A DNA stretch of 64,000 bases from Hydrogenophaga sp040372165 (GTDB lineage Bacteria; Pseudomonadota; Gammaproteobacteria; Burkholderiales; Burkholderiaceae_C), in assembly GCF_040372165.1 (NCBI RefSeq), contig NZ_BAABWG010000003.1:496001-560000 (forward strand), given 5' to 3'. The number at the start of each line of letters is the position of its first letter. Positions within the stretch are counted from its first letter, which is position 1. Below are positions 9,054-17,378 of this stretch, in pieces. The notes beneath the pieces were generated by a model. It did no database searches and had not been told where the DNA came from. It was given only the letters and a program-made list of their open reading frames with translations. The translations under genes and the position numbers were made by a program.

Positions 9054-10325
9054 ATGAAGAATGTCAATGATCCGAACCACATCCAGATCGAAACCCCTGA
9101 CGCAGCCCGCCGGCGCGTGTTGCAGATGCTGGGTGTTGCCTCGGTGGCGGGCGCCCTGCCCGCGTTCAGCTTTGCCCAGCCCACCGCCAAGGTGAACACC
9201 ACCAACCTGGCGATCACCGACACGGAAGTCACGGTGGGCCAGCTGCACTCGTCCACCGGCACCATGGCGATTTCGGAGACGGGTTCCATCCAGGCCGAGC
9301 AGCTGGCCATTGACCAGATCAATGCCATGGGCGGCATACTGGGCCGCAAGATCAAGGTGATCAAGGAAGACGGCGCTTCCGACTGGCCAACATTTGCAGA
9401 GAAGTCCAAGAAGCTGCTGATCAACGACCGCTGCGCCGCCGTGTTTGGCTGCTGGACCTCTGCTTCCCGCAAAGCCGTGCTGCCGGTGTTCGAGAAAGAG
9501 AACGGCTTGTTGTACTACCCCACCTTCTACGAAGGCCTGGAGCAGTCCAAGAACGTGATCTACACCGGACAGGAAGCCACGCAGCAGATTCTGTACAGCC
9601 TGGACTGGGCTAAGAAGGAAAAGGGTGCCAAGAGCTTCTTCCTCATCGGCTCCGACTACATCTGGCCACGCACCTCGATGAAGATTGCGCGCAAGCACAT
9701 CGAGAACTTCCAGAAGGGAAGCGTGGTCGGCGAAGAGTACTACCCGCTGGGCAGCACCAACTTCGGCTCGCTGATGAACAAGATCAAGCTCAAGAAGCCT
9801 GATTGCATCTTCGCCGCCGTCGTGGGTGGCTCCAACGTGGCTTTCTACAAGGCGCTCAAGGCCGCCGGCATCATCGGCTCCAAGCAGCTGCTGGTGACCC
9901 TGTCGGTGACAGAAGATGAGATGACCGGTGTGGGTGGCGAGAACTTCGCCGGCTTCTACTCGTCGATGAAGTACTTCCAGACCCTGGACAACCCCAACAA
10001 CAAAAAGTTTGTTGAGGCTTTCAAGGCCAAGTACGGCAAAGACGCCGTGATCGGCGACGTGACGCAGGCGGGTTACCTGGGGCCATGGCTGTGGAAGGCG
10101 GCGGTGGAAAAGGCAGGCAGCTTCGACGTGGACAAGGTCGTGGCCGCTTCCGAGACGGGCATCGAGCTGACCACGGCACCGGAAGGCTACGTGAAGCTGG
10201 ACAAGAACCACCATTTGTGGAGCAAGTCGCGCATTGCCATGGGCATGCCGGACGGCACCTTCAAGGTGGTGTCCGAATCGCCGGAGCTGATCAAACCGGA
10301 TCCGTTCCCCAAGGGGTATCAGTGA
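9054..10325 (+). CDS. urtA: Urea/short-chain amide ABC transporter substrate-binding protein
   Basis: 423 residues, the length of UrtA/FmdD/AmiC-like periplasmic binding proteins (Peripla_BP_5 class). The N-terminus has an unusually long leader with ARRRVLQML and a hydrophobic stretch ending in SFAQ, which fits a twin-arginine export signal. The mature part starts as LAITDTEVTVGQLHSSTGTM and continues with DGASDWPTFAEKSKKLL and GCWTSASRKAVLPVFE, typical of the urea/amide group. A clean AGGAG ribosome-binding site precedes ATG 9054. First gene of urtABCDE-fmdAB. Because formamidase rather than urease follows, the ligand may be formamide or acetamide as well as urea. Confidence 0.9.
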   Translation: MKNVNDPNHIQIETPDAARRRVLQMLGVASVAGALPAFSFAQPTAKVNTTNLAITDTEVTVGQLHSSTGTMAISETGSIQAEQLAIDQINAMGGILGRKIKVIKEDGASDWPTFAEKSKKLLINDRCAAVFGCWTSASRKAVLPVFEKENGLLYYPTFYEGLEQSKNVIYTGQEATQQILYSLDWAKKEKGAKSFFLIGSDYIWPRTSMKIARKHIENFQKGSVVGEEYYPLGSTNFGSLMNKIKLKKPDCIFAAVVGGSNVAFYKALKAAGIIGSKQLLVTLSVTEDEMTGVGGENFAGFYSSMKYFQTLDNPNNKKFVEAFKAKYGKDAVIGDVTQAGYLGPWLWKAAVEKAGSFDVDKVVAASETGIELTTAPEGYVKLDKNHHLWSKSRIAMGMPDGTFKVVSESPELIKPDPFPKGYQ

Positions 10326-10354
10326 TCACCCCCGTGGACTTGGTCCACCCCTGC

Positions 10355-10425
10355 CACGGCGCGGTAGCGCCGTGACCCCCTCAAGGGGGCGATGCGTGCG
10401 GACCGGGGAACCCGGATCCGCCGCA
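10355..10425 (+). repeat. GC-rich intergenic repeat, copy 1 (double hairpin)
   Basis: Between urtA and urtB. CACGGCGC-GGTA-GCGCCGTG forms a perfect 8-bp stem, followed by CCCCC-TCAA-GGGGG and a tail reading GCGGACCGGGGAACCCGGAT. The same layout and similar tail recur at 15965-16043. I interpret both as copies of a dispersed extragenic repeat. The hairpins may protect or attenuate the operon mRNA between the highly expressed binding protein and the permease genes. Confidence 0.6.
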
Positions 10426-10483
10426 TCCTCGGCTTGATGGCGGCTCTTGTTCTCGTTGCACCTCTTCCTGCCTGGAGATTCCC

Positions 10484-11404
10484 ATGGATCTGACCTTTAA
10501 CGACATGCTCAACATCGGTGTGATGCAGGGCTTTGCGGGCTTGAGCCTGTTTGCCGTTTTGCTGCTCATGGGTCTCGGCCTGGCCATCATCTTTGGCCAG
10601 ATGGGTGTGATCAACATGGCGCATGGCGAGTTCATGACGATCGGCGCCTACACCATTTACATGGGCTCCCTCTTCGCGGAGCAACTGGGCGGCACCGCGA
10701 CGTCCTACTACTTTCCGGTCGCGATCATCGCGGCCTTCATCTTTGCGTTCATTGCCGGCTGGTTGCTGGAGTGGGGATTGATTCGCCATCTCTACAAGCG
10801 GCCACTGGACACGCTGCTGGCCACCTGGGGTGTCAGCCTGGGCTTGCAGCAAGTCTTCCGTACCTTCATCGGCCCCAAGGAAGTCAGTCCCACCTTGCCC
10901 GACTGGTTGATGGGTTCGTGGGCACCTTCCGAAGGCCTGGACATTCCCATCAACGGCATGTTCGTGTTGGCGCTCACCGCAGTGGTCACCATCGTGGTCC
11001 TGATTGCGCTGAACAAGAGCCGCTGGGGGTTGCGGGTGCGTGCCACGGTGAGCAATCGCGTGATGGCCAACGCCATCGGCATCGACACCAAGAAGACCGA
11101 CCGGCTGACTTTCGCCATTGGTTGCGGCATTGCCGGTGTCGCTGGTGCTGCGTTCACCACCATCGGCTCCACCGGCCCGACCTCCGGCTCGCTCTACATC
11201 GTCGACTCCTTCCTCGTGGTGACGTTTGGCGGCGCAGCCAGCTTGCTGGGCACGGTGGTCTCTGCCTTCGGCATTGCACAGACCCAGTCCATCACCGAGT
11301 TCTTCCTGGCCGGCTCCATGGCCAAGGTGCTCACGCTCTCGCTCATCGTGCTGATCCTGATGGTGCGGCCCCAAGGCCTGTTCGCCAGCAAGGTTCGCCG
11401 TTGA
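10484..11404 (+). CDS. urtB: Amide/urea ABC transporter permease, LivH type
   Basis: A 306-residue integral membrane protein of the branched-chain amino acid permease family (LivH/UrtB). It shows GLGLAIIFGQMGVINMAHGEFMTIGAY near residues 25-50, the hallmark stretch of this family, and a C-terminal IVLILMVRPQGLFASK typical of LivH/LivM proteins. It pairs with the next permease and should bind the two ATPases through its EAA-like cytoplasmic loop. It follows urtA by 158 bases that contain a hairpin repeat, which may allow less permease than binding protein to be made. Confidence 0.92.
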   Translation: MDLTFNDMLNIGVMQGFAGLSLFAVLLLMGLGLAIIFGQMGVINMAHGEFMTIGAYTIYMGSLFAEQLGGTATSYYFPVAIIAAFIFAFIAGWLLEWGLIRHLYKRPLDTLLATWGVSLGLQQVFRTFIGPKEVSPTLPDWLMGSWAPSEGLDIPINGMFVLALTAVVTIVVLIALNKSRWGLRVRATVSNRVMANAIGIDTKKTDRLTFAIGCGIAGVAGAAFTTIGSTGPTSGSLYIVDSFLVVTFGGAASLLGTVVSAFGIAQTQSITEFFLAGSMAKVLTLSLIVLILMVRPQGLFASKVRR

Positions 11405-11460
11405 GGGCATGCATGAACCCGAGTCGAATTCACATTCTTTGATCTCTCTGGAGCCCTCTC

Positions 11461-12672
11461 ATGAACGCACTCAAGCAATGGATCACCCGCTACCAGCTGG
11501 CCAGCTTGTTTCTGCTGACCCTGCTGCTGGCTGTGGTGTTGCCCATGTCCATGGACATCTTCCGCCTCAACCTGGTGGGCAAGTACCTGACTTACGCCTT
11601 CGTGGCCATCGGCCTGGTGATGCTGTGGGGCTACGGCGGTGTCCTCAGTCTGGGGCAGGGTGTGTTCTTTGGCCTGGGCGGCTACGCCATGGCCATGTTC
11701 CTCAAGCTCGAGGCTTCTGATCCGGAAAGCACCAAGATCCAGTCCACCCCCGGCATCCCCGACTTCATGGACTGGAACCAGATCACGGAGCTGCCCACCT
11801 TCTGGCTGCCGTTCAAAAGCTTGCCGTTCTCATTGATTGCCGTGGTGGCGGTGCCCATGCTGCTGGCCTGGATCGTGAGCTTTGCCATGTTCAAGCGTCG
11901 GGTGGGCGGTGTGTATTTCGCCATCATCACCCAGGCGGTGGCGCTGATCCTCACGGTGCTCATCATCGGCCAGCAGGGTTACACCGGCGGCGTCAACGGC
12001 ATCACCGACTTGAAGACCTTGCTCGGCTGGGACACCCGCACCGACAGCGCCAAGTACATCCTGTACTACGTGTGCGTGGCCTTGCTGATCGGCTCCATCG
12101 TGCTGTGCCGCTGGATCCAGACCTCCAAGCTGGGCACCCTGCTGCTGGCCATGCGTGACAAGGAAGATCGCGTGCGCTTCTCGGGCTACGACGTCGCCAA
12201 CTTCCGCACCTTTGCCTTCTGTCTGGCCGCTGCGCTCTCGGGCATTGGCGGCGCCATGTTCACCCTGCAGGTGGGCTTCATGTCGCCCTCCTTCGTTGGC
12301 ATCGTGCCCTCCATCGAGATGGTGATCTTTGCTGCTGTCGGCGGCCGCATGAGTCTGGTCGGTGCGGTGTACGGCACCTTGCTGGTCAATGCCGGCAAGA
12401 CGCTGTTCTCCGAGACTTTCCCTGATGCCTGGCTGTTCCTGATGGCGGCGCTGTTCATAGGCGTGACCATGGCTTTCCCGATGGGCCTGGCCGGTCTGTG
12501 GGAGAGCAAGGTGGTGCCATGGTGGCGCGGCCGCCAGGTGGCCCTCAAGGAAGCAGCCGAGCGCGATCGTCGGCGCAAGGAGCAAGAGGCGATGCCATTG
12601 CCACCTGCGGACGAAGCGGCGAAGAAGCCCGGTGGCGACATGCCCAAAGGCCTGCATGGTCAGGGTGCCTGA
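11461..12672 (+). CDS. urtC: Amide/urea ABC transporter permease, LivM type
   Basis: 403 residues. About eight to ten hydrophobic segments carry the LivM/UrtC landmarks LTYAFVAIGLVMLWGYGGVLSLGQGVFFGLGGYAMAM (residues about 40-75) and KRRVGGVYFAIITQAVAL. The C-terminal 45 residues are charged, Ala/Glu/Lys-rich and cytoplasmic. Second permease of the importer, 56 bases after urtB and 59 before urtD, same operon. Confidence 0.92.
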   Translation: MNALKQWITRYQLASLFLLTLLLAVVLPMSMDIFRLNLVGKYLTYAFVAIGLVMLWGYGGVLSLGQGVFFGLGGYAMAMFLKLEASDPESTKIQSTPGIPDFMDWNQITELPTFWLPFKSLPFSLIAVVAVPMLLAWIVSFAMFKRRVGGVYFAIITQAVALILTVLIIGQQGYTGGVNGITDLKTLLGWDTRTDSAKYILYYVCVALLIGSIVLCRWIQTSKLGTLLLAMRDKEDRVRFSGYDVANFRTFAFCLAAALSGIGGAMFTLQVGFMSPSFVGIVPSIEMVIFAAVGGRMSLVGAVYGTLLVNAGKTLFSETFPDAWLFLMAALFIGVTMAFPMGLAGLWESKVVPWWRGRQVALKEAAERDRRRKEQEAMPLPPADEAAKKPGGDMPKGLHGQGA

Positions 12673-12731
12673 ACCACTCGCCCTGACGAAGACCCCGCTC
12701 GCCACATTGCACCGCCAAAGGACACACCACC

Positions 12732-13475
12732 ATGAGCAACACCGACTTTGCCCTCTCGGTTGAAGACCTGACCGTCAGCTTCGACGGCTTCAAGGCCATC
12801 GACGACCTCACGCTCTATGTCGACAAGAACGAGTTGCGCGTGATCATCGGCCCCAACGGCGCTGGCAAGACCACCCTGCTGGATCTGATCTGCGGCAAGA
12901 CCCGCGCCAGCAAGGGCAGCATCAAGTTCCAGAACGAGGAAATCATCGGCCTGGCCGAACACAAGCGGGTGCGTAAAGGCATCGGGCGCAAGTTTCAGAC
13001 GCCGTCCATTTACGAGAACCTGTCGGTGTTCCAGAACCTGGAAGTGTCGTATCCGTCAGGCCGGTCGGTGTTTGGTGCCCTGGCCTTCAAGTGCACCGAA
13101 GAAGTCAAGACCACGGTGCAGTCGGTGGCGGAGGAAATCGGGCTGGCCGACAAGCTGGAGACGGAAGCAGGCTTGCTCTCGCATGGCCAGAAGCAATGGC
13201 TGGAGATCGGCATGTTGCTCATGCAGGAGCCAGAGCTGCTGATGCTTGACGAGCCCATTGCCGGCATGAGCGCCAAGGAGCGCGACCTCACCGCCGAGCT
13301 GCTGCACCGCATCTGCAACAACCGTGCAGTGATCGTGATCGAGCACGACATGGAATTCGTCAAGAAGATCGCCCACAAGGTCACCGTCATGCACCAGGGA
13401 AAGATCCTTGCCGAGGGTCCCATGGAACAGGTGCAGGCAGACCCCAAAGTGATTGATGTGTATCTCGGCCATTGA
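12732..13475 (+). CDS. urtD: Amide/urea ABC transporter ATPase, LivG type
   Basis: 247 residues. Walker A is GPNGAGKTT (near residue 37), followed by KRVRKGIGRKFQTPSIYENLSV typical of LivG/UrtD. The signature motif is degenerate, LSHGQKQWLEIG, as in UrtD proteins, and Walker B is ELLMLDEPIAGMS, with the H-loop VIVIEHDMEFV. It energises uptake with the next gene product. Its stop codon is 11 bases before the urtE start. Confidence 0.93.
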   Translation: MSNTDFALSVEDLTVSFDGFKAIDDLTLYVDKNELRVIIGPNGAGKTTLLDLICGKTRASKGSIKFQNEEIIGLAEHKRVRKGIGRKFQTPSIYENLSVFQNLEVSYPSGRSVFGALAFKCTEEVKTTVQSVAEEIGLADKLETEAGLLSHGQKQWLEIGMLLMQEPELLMLDEPIAGMSAKERDLTAELLHRICNNRAVIVIEHDMEFVKKIAHKVTVMHQGKILAEGPMEQVQADPKVIDVYLGH

Positions 13476-13486
13476 AGGAAATCATC

Positions 13487-14176
13487 ATGCTGCAAGTGAA
13501 AGATCTGTTTGTCGCCTATGGCCAGAGCGAGGCGCTGCACGGCATTTCGTTCGAAGGCAACAAGAACGAAACCGTGGCCATCATGGGCCGCAACGGCATG
13601 GGCAAGACCACGCTGTTCAAGAGCCTGATGGGCATCCTGCCCACCAAGAGCGGTGAGGTCACTGTGGCCGGGCAGGATGTCTCGGGCGACGAGAGCTTTC
13701 GTCGTGTGGCCAAGGGCATTGCCTACGTGCCGCAGGGCCGAATGATCTTCCCGACGCTCACCGTGGAAGAAAACATCCAGACCGGCCTGGAGAACGCCAA
13801 AGTGCGCAGTGTGCCCGAGGAGATTTACGCACTGTTCCCGGTGTTGTGGGACATGCGTCGGCGCAAGGGCGGCAACCTGTCTGGTGGCCAGCAGCAGCAA
13901 CTGGCCATCGCCCGAGCGTTGGTCACGGACCCCAAGGTCTTGCTGCTCGATGAGCCTACCGAGGGCATTCAGCCTTCGATCATCAAGGACATCGCCAAGG
14001 CGCTCAACGAGATTCGCAAGATGCGCGAGCTGACCATCGTCGTTTCCGAGCAGGTGCTGTCGTTTGCGATGGATGTGGCTGATCGCCTGTTCGTGATCGA
14101 AGGTGGCCGCCTCGTGCACGAAACCGCTCGCGAGAACACCGACGAAGCGCGCATCAAGAGCTATCTGTCGGTGTGA
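13487..14176 (+). CDS. urtE: Amide/urea ABC transporter ATPase, LivF type
   Basis: 229 residues. Walker A GRNGMGKTT, signature NLSGGQQQQLAIARAL, Walker B VLLLDEPTEGIQPSII and switch VVSEQVLSFAMDVADR mark a LivF/UrtE ATPase. ATG 13487 was chosen because it is preceded by a GAAGGA ribosome-binding site that overlaps the end of urtD; a TTG five codons upstream is less likely. Last gene of the five-part importer, 75 bases before formamidase. Confidence 0.93.
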   Translation: MLQVKDLFVAYGQSEALHGISFEGNKNETVAIMGRNGMGKTTLFKSLMGILPTKSGEVTVAGQDVSGDESFRRVAKGIAYVPQGRMIFPTLTVEENIQTGLENAKVRSVPEEIYALFPVLWDMRRRKGGNLSGGQQQQLAIARALVTDPKVLLLDEPTEGIQPSIIKDIAKALNEIRKMRELTIVVSEQVLSFAMDVADRLFVIEGGRLVHETARENTDEARIKSYLSV

Positions 14177-14251
14177 CGCACCGCTGATCGCCGTCCTGCA
14201 TCCCTACCACTTCTTCACTCTTTCCACCCGTGCCCTCACAAGGAGAACGTC

Positions 14252-15478
14252 ATGCCTGAAACCCTCATCAAGGTCGACCTGAACCAACCCGCCCCTTCCA
14301 ATGAAATGGTGCACAACCGCTGGCACCCGGACATCCCCATGGCCTGCTGGGTCAACCCGGGCGATGACTTCGTGCTGGAGACCTACGACTGGACGGGTGG
14401 CTTCATCAAGAACAACGACAGTGCCGATGATGTGCGTGACATCGACTTGACGACGGTGCACTACCTCTCTGGCCCGGTGGGTGTCAAAGGTGCCGAGCCT
14501 GGTGACCTGCTGGTGGTCGACCTGCTGGACATTGGCGCCAAGGACGACAGCCTCTGGGGCTTCAACGGCTTCTTCAGCAAGCAAAACGGTGGCGGCTTCC
14601 TGACCGAGCACTTTCCGCTGGCACAAAAATCCATCTGGGATTTCCATGGCATGTTCACCACCTCGCGCCACGTGCCCGGTGTGAAGTACGCCGGTCTCAT
14701 CCACCCCGGCCTGATCGGTTGCCTGCCCGACCCCAAGATGCTGGAGATGTGGAACACGCGCGAACAGGCGCTCATCGACTCCGACCCGGCTACCAGTGGC
14801 CTGGCCAACCCGCCGTTCGCCGGCACCGCCCACATGGGCAAACTCACGGGTGATGCGAAAGACAAGGCCGCGGCCACTGGCGCCCGCACCGTGCCACCAC
14901 GCGAGCACGGCGGCAACTGCGACATCAAGGATCTCTCGCGCGGCTCCAAGATCTTCTTCCCGGTCTATGTGGAAGGCGCCGGCCTCTCGGTGGGCGATCT
15001 GCACTTCAGCCAGGGCGACGGCGAGATCACCTTCTGCGGCGCCATCGAAATGGCCGGCTGGGTGCACATGAAGGTGCAGCTGATCAAGGGCGGCATGGCC
15101 AAGTACGGCATCAAGAACCCGATCTTCAAGCCCAGCCCGATCAAGCCCACGTATGACGACTACGTCATCTTTGAAGGCATCAGCGTTGACGAAAGCGGCA
15201 AACAGTACTACCTGGACGTGAACGTGGCCTACCGCCAGGCCTGCCTGAACGCCATCGAGTACCTGAAGAAGTTCGGCTATTCGGGCGCGCAGGCGTATTC
15301 CATCCTGGGCACTGCGCCGGTGCAAGGCCACATCAGCGGCGTGGTGGACGTGCCGAACGCCTGCGCGACGCTGTGGTTGCCGACGGCCATCTTCGACTTC
15401 GACATCAACCCGAGCGCAGCAGGCCCGGTCAAGCATCTGGACGGCAGCATCGACATGCCGATCTCGCCGGATGTTTGA
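14252..15478 (+). CDS. fmdA: Formamidase (acetamidase/formamidase family)
   Basis: 408 residues, matching the FmdA family that hydrolyses formamide to formate and ammonia and acts on other short amides. Family landmarks are NRWHPDIPMACWVNPGDDFVLETYDWTGG near residues 22-50, GDLLVVDLLDI, HPGLIGCLPDPKML, the REHGGNCDIKDLS metal/active-site stretch near 208-222 and FSQGDGEITFCGAIE. It directly follows the ABC importer with a CAAGGAGA ribosome-binding site, so uptake and hydrolysis are co-expressed. In Methylophilus methylotrophus the corresponding enzyme is also linked to an ABC amide importer and FmdB. Confidence 0.95.
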   Translation: MPETLIKVDLNQPAPSNEMVHNRWHPDIPMACWVNPGDDFVLETYDWTGGFIKNNDSADDVRDIDLTTVHYLSGPVGVKGAEPGDLLVVDLLDIGAKDDSLWGFNGFFSKQNGGGFLTEHFPLAQKSIWDFHGMFTTSRHVPGVKYAGLIHPGLIGCLPDPKMLEMWNTREQALIDSDPATSGLANPPFAGTAHMGKLTGDAKDKAAATGARTVPPREHGGNCDIKDLSRGSKIFFPVYVEGAGLSVGDLHFSQGDGEITFCGAIEMAGWVHMKVQLIKGGMAKYGIKNPIFKPSPIKPTYDDYVIFEGISVDESGKQYYLDVNVAYRQACLNAIEYLKKFGYSGAQAYSILGTAPVQGHISGVVDVPNACATLWLPTAIFDFDINPSAAGPVKHLDGSIDMPISPDV

Positions 15479-15524
15479 GGTCCCCCGCAAGAGGGCCACA
15501 CCGACGGCCCGGCGAAGCCGGCTC

Positions 15525-15552
15525 CGAGGTGTGTGCTGATGCTCACACCTCG
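15525..15552. repeat. Hairpin between fmdA and fmdB
   Basis: CGAGGTGTG and CACACCTCG form a perfect 9-bp stem with a 10-base loop, without a T-run. It lies in the 133-base gap after fmdA, next to a second smaller stem (GCCCGG/CCGGCT region near 15507-15523). It probably stabilises the upstream mRNA or reduces read-through. Confidence 0.45.
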
Positions 15553-15611
15553 CTCACGCCAAGGGGCGGCTATCGAGCCAAGGCAGACCCCCTTCTTTCA
15601 GGAGCTCTCTC

Positions 15612-15965
15612 ATGCCCACCTATGACTACGACTGCCCAAGCTGCGGCGGTTTCGAAGCCATCCGCTCTCTGGCCGACCGCAATGAGCCCTGCCACTGCCC
15701 GGCGTGTGGCACAGCAGCGACCCGCGTGTTCGTGAGCGCGCCACGACTGGCGCTCATGAGCGGATCGACGCGCAACGCCATCGCCACCAACGAGCGCGCC
15801 AGCCACGAACCGAAGTCGTCGCGCGATTACCAGCGCTTGCGGCACCCGGCGGGATGCGGTTGCTGCAGCGGTGCGGGGCGAAGCGGCAGCAAGAGCACCA
15901 CGGTGACGGCGGCGAATGGGGCGAAGTCGTTTCCTTCGAAGCGGCCCTGGATGATTTCACATTGA
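15612..15965 (+). CDS. fmdB: FmdB-family zinc-ribbon protein
   Basis: 117 residues. The N-terminus MPTYDYDCPSCGGFEAIRSL with a second cysteine pair CHCPACG (Cys8, Cys11, then Cys29, Cys32) is the FmdB zinc ribbon. The rest is polar with a Cys-rich patch GCGCCSG. FmdB was described as a putative regulator of the formamidase operon in Methylophilus; direct function is not settled. It has a CAGGAGCT ribosome-binding site and follows fmdA in the same direction. Confidence 0.9.
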   Translation: MPTYDYDCPSCGGFEAIRSLADRNEPCHCPACGTAATRVFVSAPRLALMSGSTRNAIATNERASHEPKSSRDYQRLRHPAGCGCCSGAGRSGSKSTTVTAANGAKSFPSKRPWMISH

Positions 15966-16043
15966 CGCCCCCTGCGCCGCTGCGCGGCTTCCCCCACTGG
16001 GGGACGGCGCGTGGCGGGCCGGGGGACCCGGACCCGCGGCGCC
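15965..16043 (+). repeat. GC-rich intergenic repeat, copy 2
   Basis: Begins at the fmdB stop codon. GCCGC-TGC-GCGGC is followed by CCCCC-ACT-GGGGG and the tail GCGGGCCGGGGGACCCGGAC, which parallels copy 1 at 10355-10425. The presence of two copies in one operon region, both after genes, fits a dispersed extragenic repeat of this lineage. Confidence 0.55.
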
Positions 16044-16058
16044 CTGGGATTTGTCTGC

Positions 16059-16078
16059 GCCGACTCACTTGAGTCGGC
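16059..16078. promoter_or_regulatory. Perfect palindrome upstream of amiE
   Basis: GCCGACTCA-CT-TGAGTCGGC is a perfect 9-bp dyad with a 2-base centre. The centre is too short for an RNA hairpin loop without fraying, which favours a protein-binding operator, though a TTT follows and a terminator role is possible. A second small dyad ACCGGA-N6-TCCGGT lies at 16123-16140, closer to amiE. Confidence 0.45.
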
Positions 16079-16161
16079 TTTGGGCGAGTGTCTCGGGCTG
16101 GCGATATTGAGAAGTTTCTTTTACCGGAGGTGTATCCGGTGGATTCAATAGGAGCATTGCC

Positions 16162-17202
16162 ATGATGCATGGTGACATTTCCAGCAGCGCTGACACCGTG
16201 GGTGTGGCGGTCGTCAATTACAAGATGCCGCGCTTGCACACCAAGGCGGAGGTGCTGGACAACGCGCGCAAGATTGCCGACATGGTGGTGGGCATGAAGT
16301 CGGGTTTGCCGGGCATGGACCTGGTGATTTTTCCGGAGTACAGCACCCACGGCATCATGTACGACAGCCAGGAGATGTACGACACGGCCTCGACCATTCC
16401 CGGTGATGAGACCGATATCTTTGCCGAGGCCTGTCGCAAGGCCAAGGTGTGGGGCGTGTTCTCGCTCACTGGTGAGCGTCACGAGGAACACCCCTACAAG
16501 GCACCGTACAACACACTCATCCTGATGAACGACCAGGGCGAGATTGTTCAGAAGTACCGCAAGATCATGCCCTGGGTGCCCATTGAGGGCTGGTATCCCG
16601 GCGATTGCACCTATGTGAGCGACGGGCCCAAGGGGCTGAAGATCAGCCTCATCATTTGCGACGACGGCAACTACCCCGAGATCTGGCGCGACTGCGCGAT
16701 GAAGGGCGCCGAGCTCATTGTGCGTTGCCAGGGCTACATGTACCCGGCCAAGGACCAGCAGGTGCTGATGGCCAAGGCCATGGCCTGGGCCAACAACAGC
16801 TATGTGGCGGTGGCCAATGCCTCGGGCTTTGATGGTGTCTACAGCTACTTCGGCCACAGCGCGCTCATCGGCTTCGATGGCCGCACGCTGGGTGAGTGCG
16901 GTGAAGAAGACAACGGGGTGCAATACGCCGCCTTGTCCAAAAGCCTGATCCGCGACTTCCGCAAGAACGCGCAGAGTGAGAACCACTTGTTCAAGCTGCT
17001 GCACCGCGGTTACACCGGCATGATCAACTCGCGCGATGGCGACAAGGGCGCCGCTGCCTGCCCGTACGAGTTCTATGGCAAATGGGTCAACGACCCTGAG
17101 GGCACACAAAAGGCGGTCGAAGCGATCACCCGGCCGATGGTGGGCACAGAAGAGTGTCCGATCGAGGGCATCCCGAATCCGTCAACGGCAGGGTACAAGT
17201 AG
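16162..17202 (+). CDS. amiE: Aliphatic amidase (acylamide amidohydrolase)
   Basis: 346 residues, the same length as the Pseudomonas aeruginosa amidase, and it starts with the matching DISSS-DTVGVAVVNYKMPR sequence. It is a nitrilase-superfamily enzyme hydrolysing acetamide, propionamide and similar amides to acid and ammonia. The catalytic triad is visible at the canonical positions Glu59 (IFPEYST), Lys134 (KYRKIMPW) and Cys166 (IICDDGN). The C-terminal CPYEFYGKWVNDPEG also fits AmiE rather than the formamidase AmiF. AGGAGC precedes the start. Cytosolic, complementing FmdA in amide use. Confidence 0.95.
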   Translation: MMHGDISSSADTVGVAVVNYKMPRLHTKAEVLDNARKIADMVVGMKSGLPGMDLVIFPEYSTHGIMYDSQEMYDTASTIPGDETDIFAEACRKAKVWGVFSLTGERHEEHPYKAPYNTLILMNDQGEIVQKYRKIMPWVPIEGWYPGDCTYVSDGPKGLKISLIICDDGNYPEIWRDCAMKGAELIVRCQGYMYPAKDQQVLMAKAMAWANNSYVAVANASGFDGVYSYFGHSALIGFDGRTLGECGEEDNGVQYAALSKSLIRDFRKNAQSENHLFKLLHRGYTGMINSRDGDKGAAACPYEFYGKWVNDPEGTQKAVEAITRPMVGTEECPIEGIPNPSTAGYK

Positions 17203-17262
17203 GATGCGCCGCCGCACTTTTGCCTTGTGCTTTCCGAAAGAACGCTACAGCGGCTGCGTGAG

Positions 17263-17279
17263 CGCACTCTCATGGTGCG
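17263..17279. promoter_or_regulatory. Candidate NtrC-binding site upstream of cynS
   Basis: CGCACTCTCATGGTGCG fits TGCACC-N5-GGTGCA at 9 of 12 defined positions, with the core GCAC-N7-GTGC intact and correctly spaced. It lies just 18 bases upstream of the sigma-54 element, closer than usual for an enhancer site. Confidence 0.45.
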
Positions 17280-17296
17280 CGCTGGCATGGGCCGGT

Positions 17297-17312
17297 TGGC
17301 GTATTCCTTGCA
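17297..17312 (+). promoter_or_regulatory. Sigma-54 (-24/-12) promoter for cynS
   Basis: TGGCGTATTCCTTGCA has GG and GC exactly 10 bases apart and a perfect TTGCA -12 box. It ends 66 bases before the cynS start, leaving room for a normal leader. It predicts that cyanase is made under nitrogen limitation by RpoN with NtrC. Confidence 0.65.
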
Positions 17313-17378
17313 TTGTCTGCATGGGCCATGCTTGGTCCGGCACATTCAATTGTTTGATCAGCTTCGGAGGAGTACACC

